From the NCBI RefSeq assembly GCF_900089075.1, contig NZ_LT593745.1:124001-188000 (forward strand): a DNA stretch of 64,000 nt. Reading direction: 5' to 3'. Every line of letters starts with the position of its first letter. The stretch's first letter is position 1. The notes under the pieces are model-generated. The model ran no database searches. It saw only the letters and a list, made by a program, of their open reading frames with translations, and was not told the DNA's origin. Source of the DNA: Vaginella massiliensis (GTDB lineage: Bacteria; Bacteroidota; Bacteroidia; Flavobacteriales; Weeksellaceae). The position numbers were made by a program, and so were the translations under genes. Below, piece after piece: positions 52,281-61,671 of the stretch.

Positions 52281-54164
52281 ATGAACAAAGGAAGTATCAA
52301 GGTATCGGTAGAAAATATTTTTCCATTAATCAAGAAATTTTTATACTCAGATCACGAAATATTTTTACGCGAATTGGTGTCGAATGCGACAGACGCAACC
52401 TTAAAATTAAAACACCTCACTAATATTGGAGAAGCAAAAGTAGAATACGGCAACCCGATAATCGAAATCAAAATAGACCAAGAAAAAGGGACCTTGCACA
52501 TCATAGACCAAGGGATTGGGATGACAGCTGAGGAGGTCGAAAAATATATCAACCAAGTGGCGTTCTCTGGTGCAGAAGAATTCATCAATCAGCACAAAGA
52601 TGCAGACGGCATCATTGGTCATTTTGGTCTGGGTTTCTACTCGGCTTTTATGGTTGCGGATAAGGTCGAAATCATTACCAAATCGTACAAAGACGAAGCT
52701 GCTGCGCATTGGACATGCGACGGCTCGCCAGAATTTACCTTAGACGTTGCCGATAAAACAGAGCGCGGAACAGAAGTGATTTTACACATTGCCGAGGATT
52801 CGAAAGAATTTTTGGATGAGTGGAAAATTGGAGAATTGTTGAAAAAATACAATAAGTTTATGCCAGTTCCGATAAAATTCGGGACGCGTAAAGAGACTTT
52901 ACCTCTACCAGAAGACGCTGCAGAAGATTCAAAACCCGAAGAAATAGAAGTAGACAACATCATCAACAATACTACGCCAGCCTGGACAAAAGCTCCGTCT
53001 GAACTCACAGATGAAGATTATCTCAACTTCTACCGCGAATTGTACCCAATGCAATTCGAAGATCCATTATTCCACATCCATTTGAATGTCGATTATCCGT
53101 TTAATCTAACTGGAATTTTATTCTTTCCAAAACTGGGGAACAACATCAATCTCGATCAAGACAAAATTCAATTATACCAAAATCAAGTCTTTGTTACAGA
53201 CGAAGTAAAAGGCATTGTGCCCGACTTCTTGATGCTGTTGCGCGGTGTGATCGATTCGCCAGACATTCCGTTGAACGTTTCTCGCTCATATTTGCAGGCA
53301 GACGGCGCGGTGAAAAAAATATCGGCGCATATCACCAAAAAAGTAGCCGATAAAATGACCACTTTAATGAATCAAAACCGGGAAGATTACGAGCAAAAAT
53401 GGAACGATATCAAAGTTGTCATCGAATACGGTATGATTACAGAAGATAAATTCTTCGAAAAATCGGACAAATTTGCATTATACCCAACCACAGACGGAAA
53501 CTATTTTACCTGGACCGAGTTGGAAGCAGAAATCAAAGACTTGCAAACCGATAAAGACGGAAAAATGGTTGTATTGTATGCGACAGATCGAGAGGCACAA
53601 GACCAATACATTCAAATTGCGAATGAAAAAGGCTATAAAGTTTTGTTCTTAGACTCACCCATTGCGCCACACCTTATTCAGAAATTAGAAGGAACAAAAG
53701 AGAAAGTAAGTTTTGCTCGTGTAGACGCCGATCATATCAACAAACTGATTGATAAAGATGAGGTAAAAATTGCCAAATTATCGGATGAAGAGAAAGAAAA
53801 ACTGAAAACTCAGATCACCGAAAGCATCAACAACACAGCTTATACTGTGCAATTAGAAGACCTATCGGCAGACGATGCGCCATTCATCATCACGCAATCA
53901 GAATTTATGCGCCGCATGAAAGATATGCAAGCCACAGGTGGCGGCGGAATGTTTGGCATGGGAAATTTCCCAGAAATGTATAATCTAGTCGTGAACACCA
54001 ACGCAGCAATGGCTTCGCAAATCTTGGCAAAAGAGAACAGCGAAGAAAAAAACAAGATCATCGCTCATGCATTAGATCTAGCAAAACTATCGCAAGGCTT
54101 GTTGAAAGGGAAAGATTTGACCAACTTCATCAACAAAAGCTTCAAAGCCTTGAATCAAGAATAA
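52281..54164 (+). CDS. htpG: Molecular chaperone HtpG (Hsp90)
   Basis: A 627-residue Hsp90 that helps folding of client proteins using ATP. The GHKL ATPase site is complete: FLRELVSNATDATLKL, IIDQGIGMTAEE, and GHFGLGFYSAFMVADKVEI. The middle domain starts at about residue 225 (WTKAPSELTDEDYLNFYRELY) with the catalytic Arg loop, and the dimerisation domain ends the protein. It lacks the C-terminal MEEVD of eukaryotes, as normal for bacteria. It is a single gene with its own promoter and a strong terminator. Confidence 0.97.
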   Translation: MNKGSIKVSVENIFPLIKKFLYSDHEIFLRELVSNATDATLKLKHLTNIGEAKVEYGNPIIEIKIDQEKGTLHIIDQGIGMTAEEVEKYINQVAFSGAEEFINQHKDADGIIGHFGLGFYSAFMVADKVEIITKSYKDEAAAHWTCDGSPEFTLDVADKTERGTEVILHIAEDSKEFLDEWKIGELLKKYNKFMPVPIKFGTRKETLPLPEDAAEDSKPEEIEVDNIINNTTPAWTKAPSELTDEDYLNFYRELYPMQFEDPLFHIHLNVDYPFNLTGILFFPKLGNNINLDQDKIQLYQNQVFVTDEVKGIVPDFLMLLRGVIDSPDIPLNVSRSYLQADGAVKKISAHITKKVADKMTTLMNQNREDYEQKWNDIKVVIEYGMITEDKFFEKSDKFALYPTTDGNYFTWTELEAEIKDLQTDKDGKMVVLYATDREAQDQYIQIANEKGYKVLFLDSPIAPHLIQKLEGTKEKVSFARVDADHINKLIDKDEVKIAKLSDEEKEKLKTQITESINNTAYTVQLEDLSADDAPFIITQSEFMRRMKDMQATGGGGMFGMGNFPEMYNLVVNTNAAMASQILAKENSEEKNKIIAHALDLAKLSQGLLKGKDLTNFINKSFKALNQE

Positions 54165-54177
54165 TCCTTTTTTATCA

Positions 54178-54213
54178 TAATCTCGTATTTTTTAATACGA
54201 GATTATTTTTTTT
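54178..54213 (+). terminator. Intrinsic terminator after htpG
   Basis: ATCTCGTAT pairs with ATACGAGAT around a 6-base loop and is followed by T residues. Confidence 0.8.
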
Positions 54214-54263
54214 GTAAAAATAAAAACATAACTTTAATTGATTTTTAATTATAAAACACTTTT

Positions 54264-55583
54264 ATGAAAAAACTTATACTTAATGTAGCTATCCTCGCTT
54301 CAACCGTAGCATTGGCACAACCAGTTGGATGGACAGACCAAAACACCAACATCCCAGGATCTCAAGATTACTATGTTTCTGCGATCCATGCGCTAAACGA
54401 AAATGTAGTGTGGGCTTTACCACAAGGGCAATCGACTGCTCCAAACCGTTATCCTAATTATGTTTTGGTAACGTCTGACGGAGGAAATACTTGGGTTGCA
54501 AAAACAGGTCCAGCACCCTCAGGCGCATTGATTTCTATGATCTTCGGGGTTGATGCGAATACCGCTTTTGCTGTAACAGCACCTTACACTGCTGGACCTA
54601 GCACAAACGGATTGTACAAAACCACAGACGGAGGAAATACATGGAGCAAAAAAGCTTCTGTAAACTTTAGCAACGCAGCATCGTTTGCCAACATTGTTCA
54701 TTTTTGGGATGCGAATACTGGTTTTGCGATCGGAGATCCTGTAAACGGAATATATGAAGCATTCAAAACTACCGATGGTGGAGAAACTTGGTCTGTACTT
54801 ACTACTGCACCTACTACAACCGACAACAATGAGTTTGGGTATAATGGAGGTTTAGCAGTAAATGGAGAGAACGTTTGGTTGACCTCTTCTACTGGTGCAA
54901 TCTGGCATACAAATGATCGTGGTGTAACTTGGACCAAACATTTCACACCGATTTCTGACTTTGGTGGCGTAAACGTAGAAGGTTCCTTTGGTCACATCTC
55001 TTTCTCCTCTGCAACTTATGGTTTGGTTACTGGATCCGATGAATTATTATTCTACACAACCGATGGCGGAGCCAATTGGGAGGTTTTGGAAACATCTGGA
55101 TTTTACAATGGTGACATTGCGTGGGTGCCAGGAACAGAAAAAACATTCATCTCGACAAGTGCAGATTTCAACAATATCAATTTAGGATATGGATCGTCTA
55201 TCAGCTACGATGGCGGAGTTACTTGGAATATCATCGACCAAGAAATGCAACGTGGTGCCATTGGAGCTGCAAATCCGAATGCGGTTTGGGCTGGACACTT
55301 CCAAACGAATGGTGTTGGAGGAATTCTAAGATTAGATGGAAGCTTATCGATTGAAGATTTGGCTACAACCAAAGTGAGTTTACATGCTGTTGTAGATCAA
55401 CAATCCTTGAAATTGGTCTCGAATCAAAAAATCAGCCATGTTACATTGGTTGATATGAATGGGAAAGCGGTTGCGAAGTTCAAAGGCAACACCAATTCTG
55501 TCTCACATTTACCAAAAGGCGTGTACGTTGCAAAAGTACAATACGAAAACGGTACTTTTGGTACGGTAAAATTTATAAAATAA
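54264..55583 (+). CDS. T9SS-exported Asp-box repeat protein
   Basis: A 439-residue secreted protein. A signal peptide (MKKLILNVAILASTVALAQP) is followed by a beta-propeller-like region with six Asp-box (BNR) motifs of the S/TxDxGxTW kind: SDGGNTWVAK, TTDGGNTWSKK, TTDGGETWSVL, NDRGVTWTKH, TTDGGANWEV and YDGGVTWNII. The last 70 residues form a type A sorting domain of the type IX secretion system (VTLVDMNGKAVAKF to GVYVAKVQYENGTFGTVKFIK), which directs it to the surface or outside. Similar to YCF48-type propellers; no catalytic residues are obvious. It proves that the organism has T9SS. Confidence 0.93.
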   Translation: MKKLILNVAILASTVALAQPVGWTDQNTNIPGSQDYYVSAIHALNENVVWALPQGQSTAPNRYPNYVLVTSDGGNTWVAKTGPAPSGALISMIFGVDANTAFAVTAPYTAGPSTNGLYKTTDGGNTWSKKASVNFSNAASFANIVHFWDANTGFAIGDPVNGIYEAFKTTDGGETWSVLTTAPTTTDNNEFGYNGGLAVNGENVWLTSSTGAIWHTNDRGVTWTKHFTPISDFGGVNVEGSFGHISFSSATYGLVTGSDELLFYTTDGGANWEVLETSGFYNGDIAWVPGTEKTFISTSADFNNINLGYGSSISYDGGVTWNIIDQEMQRGAIGAANPNAVWAGHFQTNGVGGILRLDGSLSIEDLATTKVSLHAVVDQQSLKLVSNQKISHVTLVDMNGKAVAKFKGNTNSVSHLPKGVYVAKVQYENGTFGTVKFIK

Positions 55584-55602
55584 ATATTATACAAAATTCC
55601 AG

Positions 55603-55634
55603 AAAAAAGGGTAACTTCGGTTATCCTTTTTTTG
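55603..55634 (+). terminator. Terminator after the T9SS gene, touching the next start codon
   Basis: AAAAAAGGGTAAC pairs with GTTATCCTTTTTT around TTCG (one G-T pair). The T run ends two bases before the ATG at 55636. Confidence 0.75.
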
Positions 55635-55635
55635 T

Positions 55636-56409
55636 ATGCGTCAACTTATCTTTTATATCCTAATTTTCATCTGCCCAGGTGTATTATTTGGGCAATACAT
55701 TCTCCAAGACTCTATTCAAGTCGCAAAACCGCTTACAGAAATTGCCCTTGACGAACAAGGAAATATTTACGGCATTGAGCAAAATCAAACCTTGATCAAA
55801 ATAGGTGAGCAAAAGAAAATCAGCCGTTTCAAACTTACAGGTCATCTCAACAATTTGCGTGTTCACAGTTCCTTACTTTTGTCGTTGCAATTGAACAACG
55901 AATTGCATTTGTTAGACAATCACCTGAATCCGACTCAGGACCCAATTCACTTACAAACAGCTGGTTACATTTTACAACAAACAGACGTCATCGACAATAA
56001 CTTTCTTATAGGGTACGATGCGATTTCGCACAAAATTATTCAATTAAATTATCAACTGGGTAGGATCATCAACACTTCGCCTATCCTCACGATGATTCCG
56101 TGGGAAGAGAAAATAACGAAATTACAATACGACAAGAAATCAATTTACCTCATCACTGATAAAAGTCTTTATACCTTCGATGAGTTTTTGACGTTCAAAA
56201 AAAAGCTTGACATTCCAGAATACCAAAGCATCTTGTTGAATCACGGTAAAATTTATCTTCAACATGAGAATCAGCTCATTATTTTCGACCCATCCAACTC
56301 AACAACAACCACAATATACAACGGTAAAATATCAAATTTCACAGCAAACCGCACACAACTTATTGTAGATAATGATAAGGTATTGTATATTTACAAATTC
56401 ACAAATTAG
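55636..56409 (+). CDS. Exported beta-propeller-like protein of unknown function
   Basis: A 257-residue protein with a signal peptide (MRQLIFYILIFICPGVLFGQ). The rest is a regular pattern of beta strands (LTEIALDEQGNIYGIEQNQTLIKI, LLSLQLNNELHLLDNHL, IYLITDKSLYTFDE, GKIYLQHENQLIIFD), as in a beta propeller of about six short blades. No family name is known to me. It lies eight bases before the deoxynucleoside kinase gene, and this pairing occurs in related flavobacteria as I recall. The start codon directly follows a terminator, so it must rely on read-through or on a promoter hidden inside it. Confidence 0.83.
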   Translation: MRQLIFYILIFICPGVLFGQYILQDSIQVAKPLTEIALDEQGNIYGIEQNQTLIKIGEQKKISRFKLTGHLNNLRVHSSLLLSLQLNNELHLLDNHLNPTQDPIHLQTAGYILQQTDVIDNNFLIGYDAISHKIIQLNYQLGRIINTSPILTMIPWEEKITKLQYDKKSIYLITDKSLYTFDEFLTFKKKLDIPEYQSILLNHGKIYLQHENQLIIFDPSNSTTTTIYNGKISNFTANRTQLIVDNDKVLYIYKFTN

Positions 56410-56417
56410 AGTAAAAA

Positions 56418-57032
56418 ATGCATATTGCAATTGCAGGAAACATAGGTGCAGGTAAAACAACGCTTACCAAATTATTGGCGAAACAATACAATTGGATTGC
56501 CCAATTCGAAGATGTCGACCACAACCCCTATCTCGATGATTTTTACAATGATATGGCAAAATGGGCCTTCAACCTGCAAATTTATTTTTTGGGAAGTCGT
56601 TTTCAACAAGTGAAAGAAATTCGCGAAAGCGGTAAAAACATCATTCAAGATCGCACCATTTACGAAGATGCGCATATTTTTGCGAGTAATCTGAAGGATA
56701 TGGGCTTGCTATCGACTCGCGATTACGAAAATTACCTGCGCGTTTTCAACCTGATGACAACCTTTGTAGAAGCGCCAGATTTGCTCATCTACCTCAAAGC
56801 TTCTATACCAACCTTAGTGGCGCAAATTCAGAAACGTGGACGCGAATACGAAAACTCGATCAGCATAGATTATCTGAATCGTTTGAATGATAAATACAAC
56901 AAATGGATTGAAAATTATTCGGAAGGAAAACTGCTCGTGATCGATGTAGACGATCTCGATTTTGTGAAAAACCCTGAAGATTTGGGTTATATCTTCAATC
57001 GAATCGAGGCAGAAATTAATGGACTTTTTTAG
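56418..57032 (+). CDS. Deoxynucleoside kinase
   Basis: A 204-residue enzyme that phosphorylates deoxynucleosides for dNTP salvage. The P-loop IAGNIGAGKTTLTK, the substrate motif QDRTIYEDAHIFA (DRS-like) and the lid IQKRGREYENSI are visible. It belongs to the dCK/dGK/dAK group; the exact base preference is not clear. The preceding gene ends eight bases upstream, so the two are co-transcribed. Confidence 0.93.
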   Translation: MHIAIAGNIGAGKTTLTKLLAKQYNWIAQFEDVDHNPYLDDFYNDMAKWAFNLQIYFLGSRFQQVKEIRESGKNIIQDRTIYEDAHIFASNLKDMGLLSTRDYENYLRVFNLMTTFVEAPDLLIYLKASIPTLVAQIQKRGREYENSISIDYLNRLNDKYNKWIENYSEGKLLVIDVDDLDFVKNPEDLGYIFNRIEAEINGLF

Positions 57033-57055
57033 ATAACCGAAAATTAAAGAATAGC

Positions 57056-57090
57056 AAAGCGGCAATTCTCACGAATTCGACCGCTTTTTT
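57056..57090 (+). terminator. Terminator after the kinase gene, just before the EamA start
   Basis: AAAGCGG pairs with CCGCTTT, with an inner AATTC / GAATT stem, then T residues to 57090. The EamA ATG is at 57096. Confidence 0.75.
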
Positions 57091-57095
57091 CAACG

Positions 57096-58058
57096 ATGGA
57101 AAATAAAAATATCGCAAAAGGAGTTTTGTTGGTAGCACTTGGCGCTAGCGCTTATGGCATGCTCGCTACTTTTGTAAAACTTGCCTACAAAGAAGGTTTC
57201 ACAACCGCAGAGGTCACCACTTCACAATTTGTAATCGGATTGGTCGGACTCTTGATCATCAATTTTTTCAACCGAAAAAAACTTCAACCCCTGAAAAAGG
57301 GTGATTTATCCAAATTACTAATTTTTGGATCTTCGATGGGATTTACGAGTCTTTTTTACTACTTATCGGTACAATACATCAATGTTTCTATTGGAATTGT
57401 GTTGCTCATGCAATCGGTTTGGATCAGCATCCTGATCGAGAGTATTCTAGAAAAACAATTCCCATCGGCACGAAAAATCATCGCAACGCTCATTGTTTTG
57501 CTCGGAACTTTATTGGCGACCAACACCTTCTACCAAAGTATAGAACTTGACATTCGGGGTGTTTTTTGGGGATTTTCAGCGGCCTGTTCATTTGCGACCA
57601 CCATGTATGTATCCAACCGAATTGCCACCTATCTTCCCAATACTCAAAAATCGCTGTATATGCTATCGGGAGGAGGAATAATAGTCGGATTGTTTCTAAT
57701 CTTTTCCCAAATAGGGCCTTATTATTCGGATAGTTTCAAAGCAATTTACCTCACTTTTTCGGATAATCAAGCCGGCATCAAAGCTTTTGATTGGAGTATT
57801 TTTTGGAAATATGGTTTGTTACTCTCATTATTTGGTACCATTTTACCTCCATTATTACTCACAGCTGGATTCCCGCATACCGGACTTGGATTGGGCAGTA
57901 TTGTTTCTTCTTTAGAATTACCCGTTTCGGTCATGTTTGCTTTTTTCCTACTGAACGAACAAGTAAAATTCATCCAGTGGATCGGAATTTTATTAATTCT
58001 TTTTGCGGTGTTTTACATGAACATGAATTCTCTAAAATCGATGAAAAAATCATCATAA
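57096..58058 (+). CDS. EamA/DMT family transporter
   Basis: A 320-residue inner-membrane protein with ten helices in two EamA repeats (about 8-140 and 155-310). Typical start (KGVLLVALGASAYGMLATFVKLAYKEG) and the second repeat with GLGLGSIVSSLELPVSVMFAFFLLNEQVKFIQWIGI are present. Such DMT transporters export amino acids, nucleosides or other metabolites; the substrate is unknown. It follows the kinase after a terminator, so it may be separately controlled. Confidence 0.92.
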   Translation: MENKNIAKGVLLVALGASAYGMLATFVKLAYKEGFTTAEVTTSQFVIGLVGLLIINFFNRKKLQPLKKGDLSKLLIFGSSMGFTSLFYYLSVQYINVSIGIVLLMQSVWISILIESILEKQFPSARKIIATLIVLLGTLLATNTFYQSIELDIRGVFWGFSAACSFATTMYVSNRIATYLPNTQKSLYMLSGGGIIVGLFLIFSQIGPYYSDSFKAIYLTFSDNQAGIKAFDWSIFWKYGLLLSLFGTILPPLLLTAGFPHTGLGLGSIVSSLELPVSVMFAFFLLNEQVKFIQWIGILLILFAVFYMNMNSLKSMKKSS

Positions 58059-58083
58059 GAAAATTTGCATTCGTGAAGCGTTT

Positions 58084-59307
58084 TTATGCCAACATCCGAA
58101 TGGCGGTTTTCAAACCTTCTATGAATTGATCTATTTCTTCTTTGGTATTATAAATCGCAAAGGATATTCTCACCGTACCAGGAATACAGAAAAATTTCAT
58201 GATTGGCTGTGCACAATGATGCCCCGTGCGCACGGCAATTCCTTTTTTATCTAGAATCATCCCCACGTCGGAAGCATGCACGCCATCTAACTTCAGATTA
58301 AACGAGATAGCACCAGAATGAGGAGCATTGGCTGCATAAATTTCGACTTCGGGTAAGGTTTTCAATCGTTGCATAGTGTAATCGATCAAGCTCATTTCGT
58401 AATCGTGTATCTCGTTGATTCCGATCGAATTGATGAAATCTATTGCTGCTCCCAAACCTATGATACCTGCAACATCTGGCGTTCCGGCCTCGAATTTGAA
58501 GGGCAAACAAGCGTAAGTAGAAAAATCTAAATTTACTTCTTTTATCATCTCCCCTCCTCCATGATATGGTGGCATCAAGTTCAGCAGTTCTTCTTTTCCA
58601 TACAAGACGCCAATTCCGGTCGGACCATACATTTTATGTCCAGAAAAAGCAAAAAAATCACAATCCATTTCTTGTACATCGATTGGAATATGCGGTGTAG
58701 ATTGTGCCCCATCGATCAGAACTTTGGCACCTACCTGATGAGCTTTTGTTATGATCTCTTTTATGGGGTTGACTACGCCTAAAGCATTCGATACCTGATT
58801 TAGGGCAACCAACTTTGTCTTGTTTGTCAACAATTGATCTAATTGCGAAAGATCTAGAATTCCTTCAGCAGATAACGGAATATATCGAAGTACAGCTTTT
58901 TTACGTTGTGCCAACAATTGCCATGGTACAATATTGGAATGGTGTTCGATTTGGGTAATCAGAATTTCGTCGCCTTCGACTAACAATTCACCAAAACTAC
59001 TCGCAACAAGATTAATCGCCTCCGTCGTTCCTCTAGTAAAAATGATTTCGTGTTCGTGTTTTGCGTTTACGAAAGCTTGCACTTTGCGTCGCGATTCTTC
59101 CATTTTATCGGTTGCTTCTTGACTCAAAGTATGAATGCCACGATGTACGTTGGCATTGTAATATTCGTAATAATGGTTCAAAACATCCAACACTTCTTTA
59201 GGCTTTTGCGTTGTAGCACCGTTGTCGAAATAAATGAGCGGTTGACCATTTACCTCGCGATCGAGTATGGGGAATTTTTTACGAATTTGTTGAATATCTA
59301 GTGACAT
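58084..59307 (-). CDS. sufS: Cysteine desulfurase SufS
   Basis: A 407-residue PLP enzyme that takes sulfur from cysteine for Fe-S cluster assembly. The PLP lysine is in FAFSGHKMYGPTGIGVLY and the catalytic Cys in VRTGHHCAQPIM, the group II (SufS/CsdA) signature. It is the last gene of the leftward suf operon, 94 bases after sufD. No sufE gene is visible in this window. Confidence 0.96.
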   Translation of the reverse strand: MSLDIQQIRKKFPILDREVNGQPLIYFDNGATTQKPKEVLDVLNHYYEYYNANVHRGIHTLSQEATDKMEESRRKVQAFVNAKHEHEIIFTRGTTEAINLVASSFGELLVEGDEILITQIEHHSNIVPWQLLAQRKKAVLRYIPLSAEGILDLSQLDQLLTNKTKLVALNQVSNALGVVNPIKEIITKAHQVGAKVLIDGAQSTPHIPIDVQEMDCDFFAFSGHKMYGPTGIGVLYGKEELLNLMPPYHGGGEMIKEVNLDFSTYACLPFKFEAGTPDVAGIIGLGAAIDFINSIGINEIHDYEMSLIDYTMQRLKTLPEVEIYAANAPHSGAISFNLKLDGVHASDVGMILDKKGIAVRTGHHCAQPIMKFFCIPGTVRISFAIYNTKEEIDQFIEGLKTAIRMLA

Positions 59308-59401
59308 GAATTGTGCTTCGTTTATTTATCCTACCTTATTAAAAAAGTTGTAAACGAACTTACAACTTATATCGAACTATTTTTTTAATAATCTAAACAT
59401 T

Positions 59402-60724
59402 TTATAAATCAAAATCTATACTTACACCCAATTTATCGGCTATCATACGATTTACTTTCGTTGTTACCTGCGGTATGGTTACATGTTGTAAGGCATCTGA
59501 CGCAAAAGCATAGAGTAACAATGCTCTGGCTACATCTTTCGAAATCCCGCGTTGCTGCATATAGAAAAGCGATTCTTCTTCTAACTGCCCAACCGTACAA
59601 CCATGAGAACATTTTACATCGTCTGCAAAAATTTCTAATTGTGGTTTGGTGTTGATGCTTGCCGCATCGGACAAGAGCACATTGTTATTCTGCTGAAAAG
59701 CGTTAAGTTTTTGAGCTTCTTGATGTACATAGATTTTACCATTGAACACTCCACGTGCCTGATCTGCATAGATTCCTTTGTACAACTCATGCGACTCACA
59801 ATGCGGTGCATTATGCTCAACAAAGGTATGATGATCCACGAGTTGCTTACCATCAATAACGGTGATACCATCTAAAATCGAATTGCAATTCTCACCATTT
59901 TGATAAAAATTTAGATTGTTTCGAACGATTTTCCCTCCAAAAGCAAAGGTGAAAACACTCGCTCGCGAATCGCGTTCTTGTGCAATGAACACATTGTCGA
60001 TCAACGAGGCGTGATTGCCATCGTTTTGAAACTTATGTATAGCAACTTCTGCATTTTTACCTACATTCACCTCTGTTACGGCATTGGTGAGATTCGCTTT
60101 ATCGTCTAAGGTCTGATGACGCTCGATAATTTGTACCTGCGAATTGTCGCCAACAACGATTAAATTTCGCGGCTGATACATCACTTCTTGCAACACGCCT
60201 GTTGAAAAATAAACAAGCTGAATTGGTTTTGATAAAATCACATTGTTCGGAATATAGATATAAGCGCCGTCTTTTGCAAAAGCGGTGTTGAGCGCTACTA
60301 AGCTATCATCTTTGGGTGCGATTTTACCATAGTAATTCTCTATTACCGGCTGATGAGTGGATTTGTGCATAGCACTTGACAATACACAAATATCGGCTTC
60401 GTCGTGGGTTGTATTCGACAAAAAAGATGAGTATTTACCATTCACAAAAACAATGAGATAGGTATCTATATCGTGAATGAGATACTTCTTGATGTCTTTG
60501 TACTCTAAGGCCGTATCGCCTTCTGGGAATAGCTTGTAATCGATCTTGAGCAATGGCGCAAGATTGGTATATTTCCACTCTTCGTCTTTACGGTGGGGAA
60601 ATCCTTTTGCCTTGAAAACTTCTATCGCTTCTTGACGGAGGAATTCTATGTTTTTATTGACTTTATTTTTTTCGTCGAACACCAAGTGACGAGCTATCAA
60701 ATTTTCTTTTAAATCAATCATCAT
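59402..60724 (-). CDS. sufD: Fe-S cluster assembly protein SufD
   Basis: A 440-residue scaffold subunit of the SufBCD complex. It has an N-terminal helical part (LIARHLVFDEKN, then HRKDEEWKYTNLAPLL) and the long beta-helix core, with HHTFVEHNAPHCESHELYKGIYA and CSHGCTVGQLEEESLFYMQQRGI, the latter including the Cys/His region used in cluster building. It starts with two ATG codons in a row. It lies between sufC and sufS. Confidence 0.95.
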   Translation of the reverse strand: MMIDLKENLIARHLVFDEKNKVNKNIEFLRQEAIEVFKAKGFPHRKDEEWKYTNLAPLLKIDYKLFPEGDTALEYKDIKKYLIHDIDTYLIVFVNGKYSSFLSNTTHDEADICVLSSAMHKSTHQPVIENYYGKIAPKDDSLVALNTAFAKDGAYIYIPNNVILSKPIQLVYFSTGVLQEVMYQPRNLIVVGDNSQVQIIERHQTLDDKANLTNAVTEVNVGKNAEVAIHKFQNDGNHASLIDNVFIAQERDSRASVFTFAFGGKIVRNNLNFYQNGENCNSILDGITVIDGKQLVDHHTFVEHNAPHCESHELYKGIYADQARGVFNGKIYVHQEAQKLNAFQQNNNVLLSDAASINTKPQLEIFADDVKCSHGCTVGQLEEESLFYMQQRGISKDVARALLLYAFASDALQHVTIPQVTTKVNRMIADKLGVSIDFDL

Positions 60725-60823
60725 TTTTAGATTTTAGATGCTAATTATTCAGAGGGTTTGGTTTTTTATTGTTGCAAAAGATTCATCCTAAATTCACTGC
60801 AACACTTTATTATACCCGAAAAA

Positions 60824-61582
60824 TTAGACTCCTGCTTCTTCTTTTACCCAATCGTATCCTTTCGCTTCTAATTCTAAAGCGAGTTCTTTTCCGCCTGTTT
60901 TGATGATTTTTCCATCGGCCAAGACGTGTACAAAATCCGGTACGATGTAGTCTAACAATCGCTGATAATGCGTAATTACCAATACGGCATTGTTCTCATT
61001 TCTGAACGAGTTTACCCCATCTGCCACAACGCGTAGCGCATCAATATCTAATCCTGAGTCGGTTTCGTCTAGAATAGCCAATTTAGGATTGAGCATCAAC
61101 ATCTGAAAAATTTCGTTTCTTTTTTTCTCTCCACCAGAAAAACCTTCGTTCAACGAGCGTGATAAGAAGTCTTTTTTGATGCCGAGTAATTCTGATTTTT
61201 CACGAATCAATTTCAACATTTCCGATGCGCTCATCTCTTCTAAACCTTGTGCTTTTCTCGTTTCGTTGATCGATGCTTTGATAAAATTGGTTACCGATAC
61301 ACCCGGAATCTCGATAGGGTATTGGAACGATAAGAAGATTCCTTTGTGCGCTCTTTCTTCTGGAGCTAATTCGCGCATATCTTCGCCTTCGAAAAGGATA
61401 TCACCTGCTGTAACTTCGTAATCTTCTTTACCAGCGATTACCGAAGAAAGGGTCGATTTTCCTGAGCCGTTTGGTCCCATAATCGCGTGCACCTCACCTG
61501 GATTGATTTGTAAGTTTAGTCCTTTTATGATTTCTTTGTCGCCAGCTTCTATCTTGGCGTGTAAATTTTTTATTTCTAACAT
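60824..61582 (-). CDS. sufC: Fe-S cluster assembly ATPase SufC
   Basis: A 252-residue ABC-type ATPase that drives conformational change in SufBCD. Walker A ([17 protein letters not shown]), the signature motif ([17 protein letters not shown]) and Walker B ([13 protein letters not shown]) are complete. A short upstream frame (see findings) ends with a TAATG overlap at its start codon. It lies 89 bases after sufB. Confidence 0.97.
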   Translation of the reverse strand: MLEIKNLHAKIEAGDKEIIKGLNLQINPGEVHAIMGPNGSGKSTLSSVIAGKEDYEVTAGDILFEGEDMRELAPEERAHKGIFLSFQYPIEIPGVSVTNFIKASINETRKAQGLEEMSASEMLKLIREKSELLGIKKDFLSRSLNEGFSGGEKKRNEIFQMLMLNPKLAILDETDSGLDIDALRVVADGVNSFRNENNAVLVITHYQRLLDYIVPDFVHVLADGKIIKTGGKELALELEAKGYDWVKEEAGV

Positions 61583-61671
61583 TATTTTTCAGATTTGATA
61601 TGGTAGAACTCAGCTATTGGAGCTGCTTGTCTTATCTTTTCTATGATGGTTTACTTTTGATATTCCGTATG

